From an uncultured Oscillospiraceae bacterium (GTDB lineage: Bacteria; Bacillota; Clostridia; Oscillospirales; Oscillospiraceae): DNA of 5,548 bases. This document shows, piece after piece, positions 4,902 to 5,548 of the stretch (its first letter is position 1; each line of letters opens with the position of its first letter). The DNA lies in assembly GCA_947628975.1 (NCBI GenBank), contig CANRBW010000111.1, positions 1-5,548 of the forward strand. The letters are read 5' to 3'. The notes beneath the pieces are model-generated. The model ran no database searches and was not told the DNA's origin. It was given only the letters and a program-made list of their open reading frames with translations. Both the position numbers and the translations under genes were made by a program.

Positions 4902-5548
4902 ATGCCCAACAACCAAGACAACAAGTCCATCCGCTGTTCCTTCTGCGGCAAGCCCCAGGAGCAGGTGAGCCGGATCATCGCCGGTCCGGGCGCCTACATC
5001 TGCAACGAGTGCATCCACCTGTGCATGAGCATCCTGGACGACGAGGACGAGGAGGATCTGGACCTGCCCCAGAGCGGCCAGGCCGCCATGGAGGACATCC
5101 CCACCCCCCAGGACATCCACCGTGTGCTGGACGAGTACATCGTGGGCCAGGAGGAGGCCAAGATCGCCCTGTCGGTGGCGGTGTACAACCACTACAAGCG
5201 CATCTTCCTGGGCGCGGAGGACGACGAGGTGGAGCTGCAAAAGAGCAACATCCTCCTCATCGGCCCCACCGGCTGCGGCAAGACCATGTTCGCCCAGACC
5301 CTGGCCCGGATCCTCCAGGTCCCCTTCGCCATCGCCGACGCCACCACCCTCACCGAGGCGGGGTATGTGGGGGACGACGTGGAGAACATCCTCCTCCGCC
5401 TGGTCCAGGCCGCCGACTACGACGTGGAGCTGGCCCAGCGGGGCATCATCTACGTAGACGAGATCGACAAGATCGCCCGCAAGAGCGAGAACACCTCCAT
5501 CACCCGGGACGTGTCCGGCGAGGGGGTCCAGCAGGCCCTTTTGAAGAT
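4902..5548 (+). CDS. clpX: ClpX, ATP-dependent Clp protease unfoldase subunit, N-terminal part
   Basis: The first 215 codons of the AAA+ unfoldase that recognises substrates, unfolds them with ATP and threads them into ClpP; the usual length is about 410-430, so roughly half is present and the window end cuts it. The N-terminal zinc domain has four cysteines, C12 and C15 (CSFC) and C34 and C37 (CNEC). An acidic linker, DDEDEED (46-52), follows. The AAA+ domain starts near PTPQDIHRVLDEYIVGQ. Walker A is GPTGCGKT (121-128), where most ClpX have Ser in place of C125. Pore loop 1 is GYVG (154-157) and Walker B is IIYVDEIDK (182-190) with D186 and E187. The last part, SITRDVSGEGVQQALLK, is highly family-typical. 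The sensor residues and the ClpP-docking IGF loop lie outside the window. It follows clpP by 24 bases in the same transcription unit. Confidence 0.97.
   Translation, partial: MPNNQDNKSIRCSFCGKPQEQVSRIIAGPGAYICNECIHLCMSILDDEDEEDLDLPQSGQAAMEDIPTPQDIHRVLDEYIVGQEEAKIALSVAVYNHYKRIFLGAEDDEVELQKSNILLIGPTGCGKTMFAQTLARILQVPFAIADATTLTEAGYVGDDVENILLRLVQAADYDVELAQRGIIYVDEIDKIARKSENTSITRDVSGEGVQQALLK

Noticed and set aside
4146..5240. 364-codon minus-strand frame opposite clpP and clpX
   Set aside because: It spans two well-identified genes in antisense, has Val/Leu/Gly/His-rich sequence and no recognisable domain.

Overview
The window is a GC-rich stretch of ordinary bacterial chromosome, with G or C at most third codon positions and all genes on the + strand. 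The gene order trigger factor - clpP - clpX, the strong GGAGG-type ribosome binding sites and the protein sequences suggest a GC-rich member of the Bacillota/Clostridia. An Oscillospiraceae-type gut anaerobe (Flavonifractor/Lawsonibacter-like) is my best guess, but this is inference from style and not a database match.

Left part (1-2560): the C-terminal part of an M19 membrane-dipeptidase-family metallopeptidase overlaps by 13 bases the start of a full-length threonine synthase (thrC). After 13 more bases comes a small calcineurin-like metallophosphoesterase. The tight spacing suggests one transcription unit. The three products have no obvious joint pathway beyond peptide/amino-acid supply.

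Middle (2561-2677): a 117-base gap holds a plausible sigma-A promoter with an extended -10, an inverted repeat across its -35, a second hairpin near the predicted transcript start, and the ribosome binding site of the next gene.

Right part (2678-5548): the protein quality-control cluster. It contains trigger factor (tig), ClpP peptidase (clpP) and the first 215 residues of the ClpX unfoldase (clpX, cut by the window end). Trigger factor binds nascent chains at the ribosome exit. ClpX unfolds substrates and feeds them to ClpP. Trigger factor carries an unusual C-terminal tail of about 90 residues made of Lys/Ala-rich and 14-residue tandem repeats. One repeat contains an in-phase A-AAA-AAG heptamer, and the -1 frame from there stays open into the start of clpP. 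Between tig and clpP there is a long imperfect hairpin followed by TTTT, with promoter-like -10 sequences inside it.

I see no mobile element, CRISPR array, RNA gene or new multi-gene system. The items most worth a second look are the repeat tail of trigger factor, the possible frameshift site in it, and the structured tig-clpP junction.
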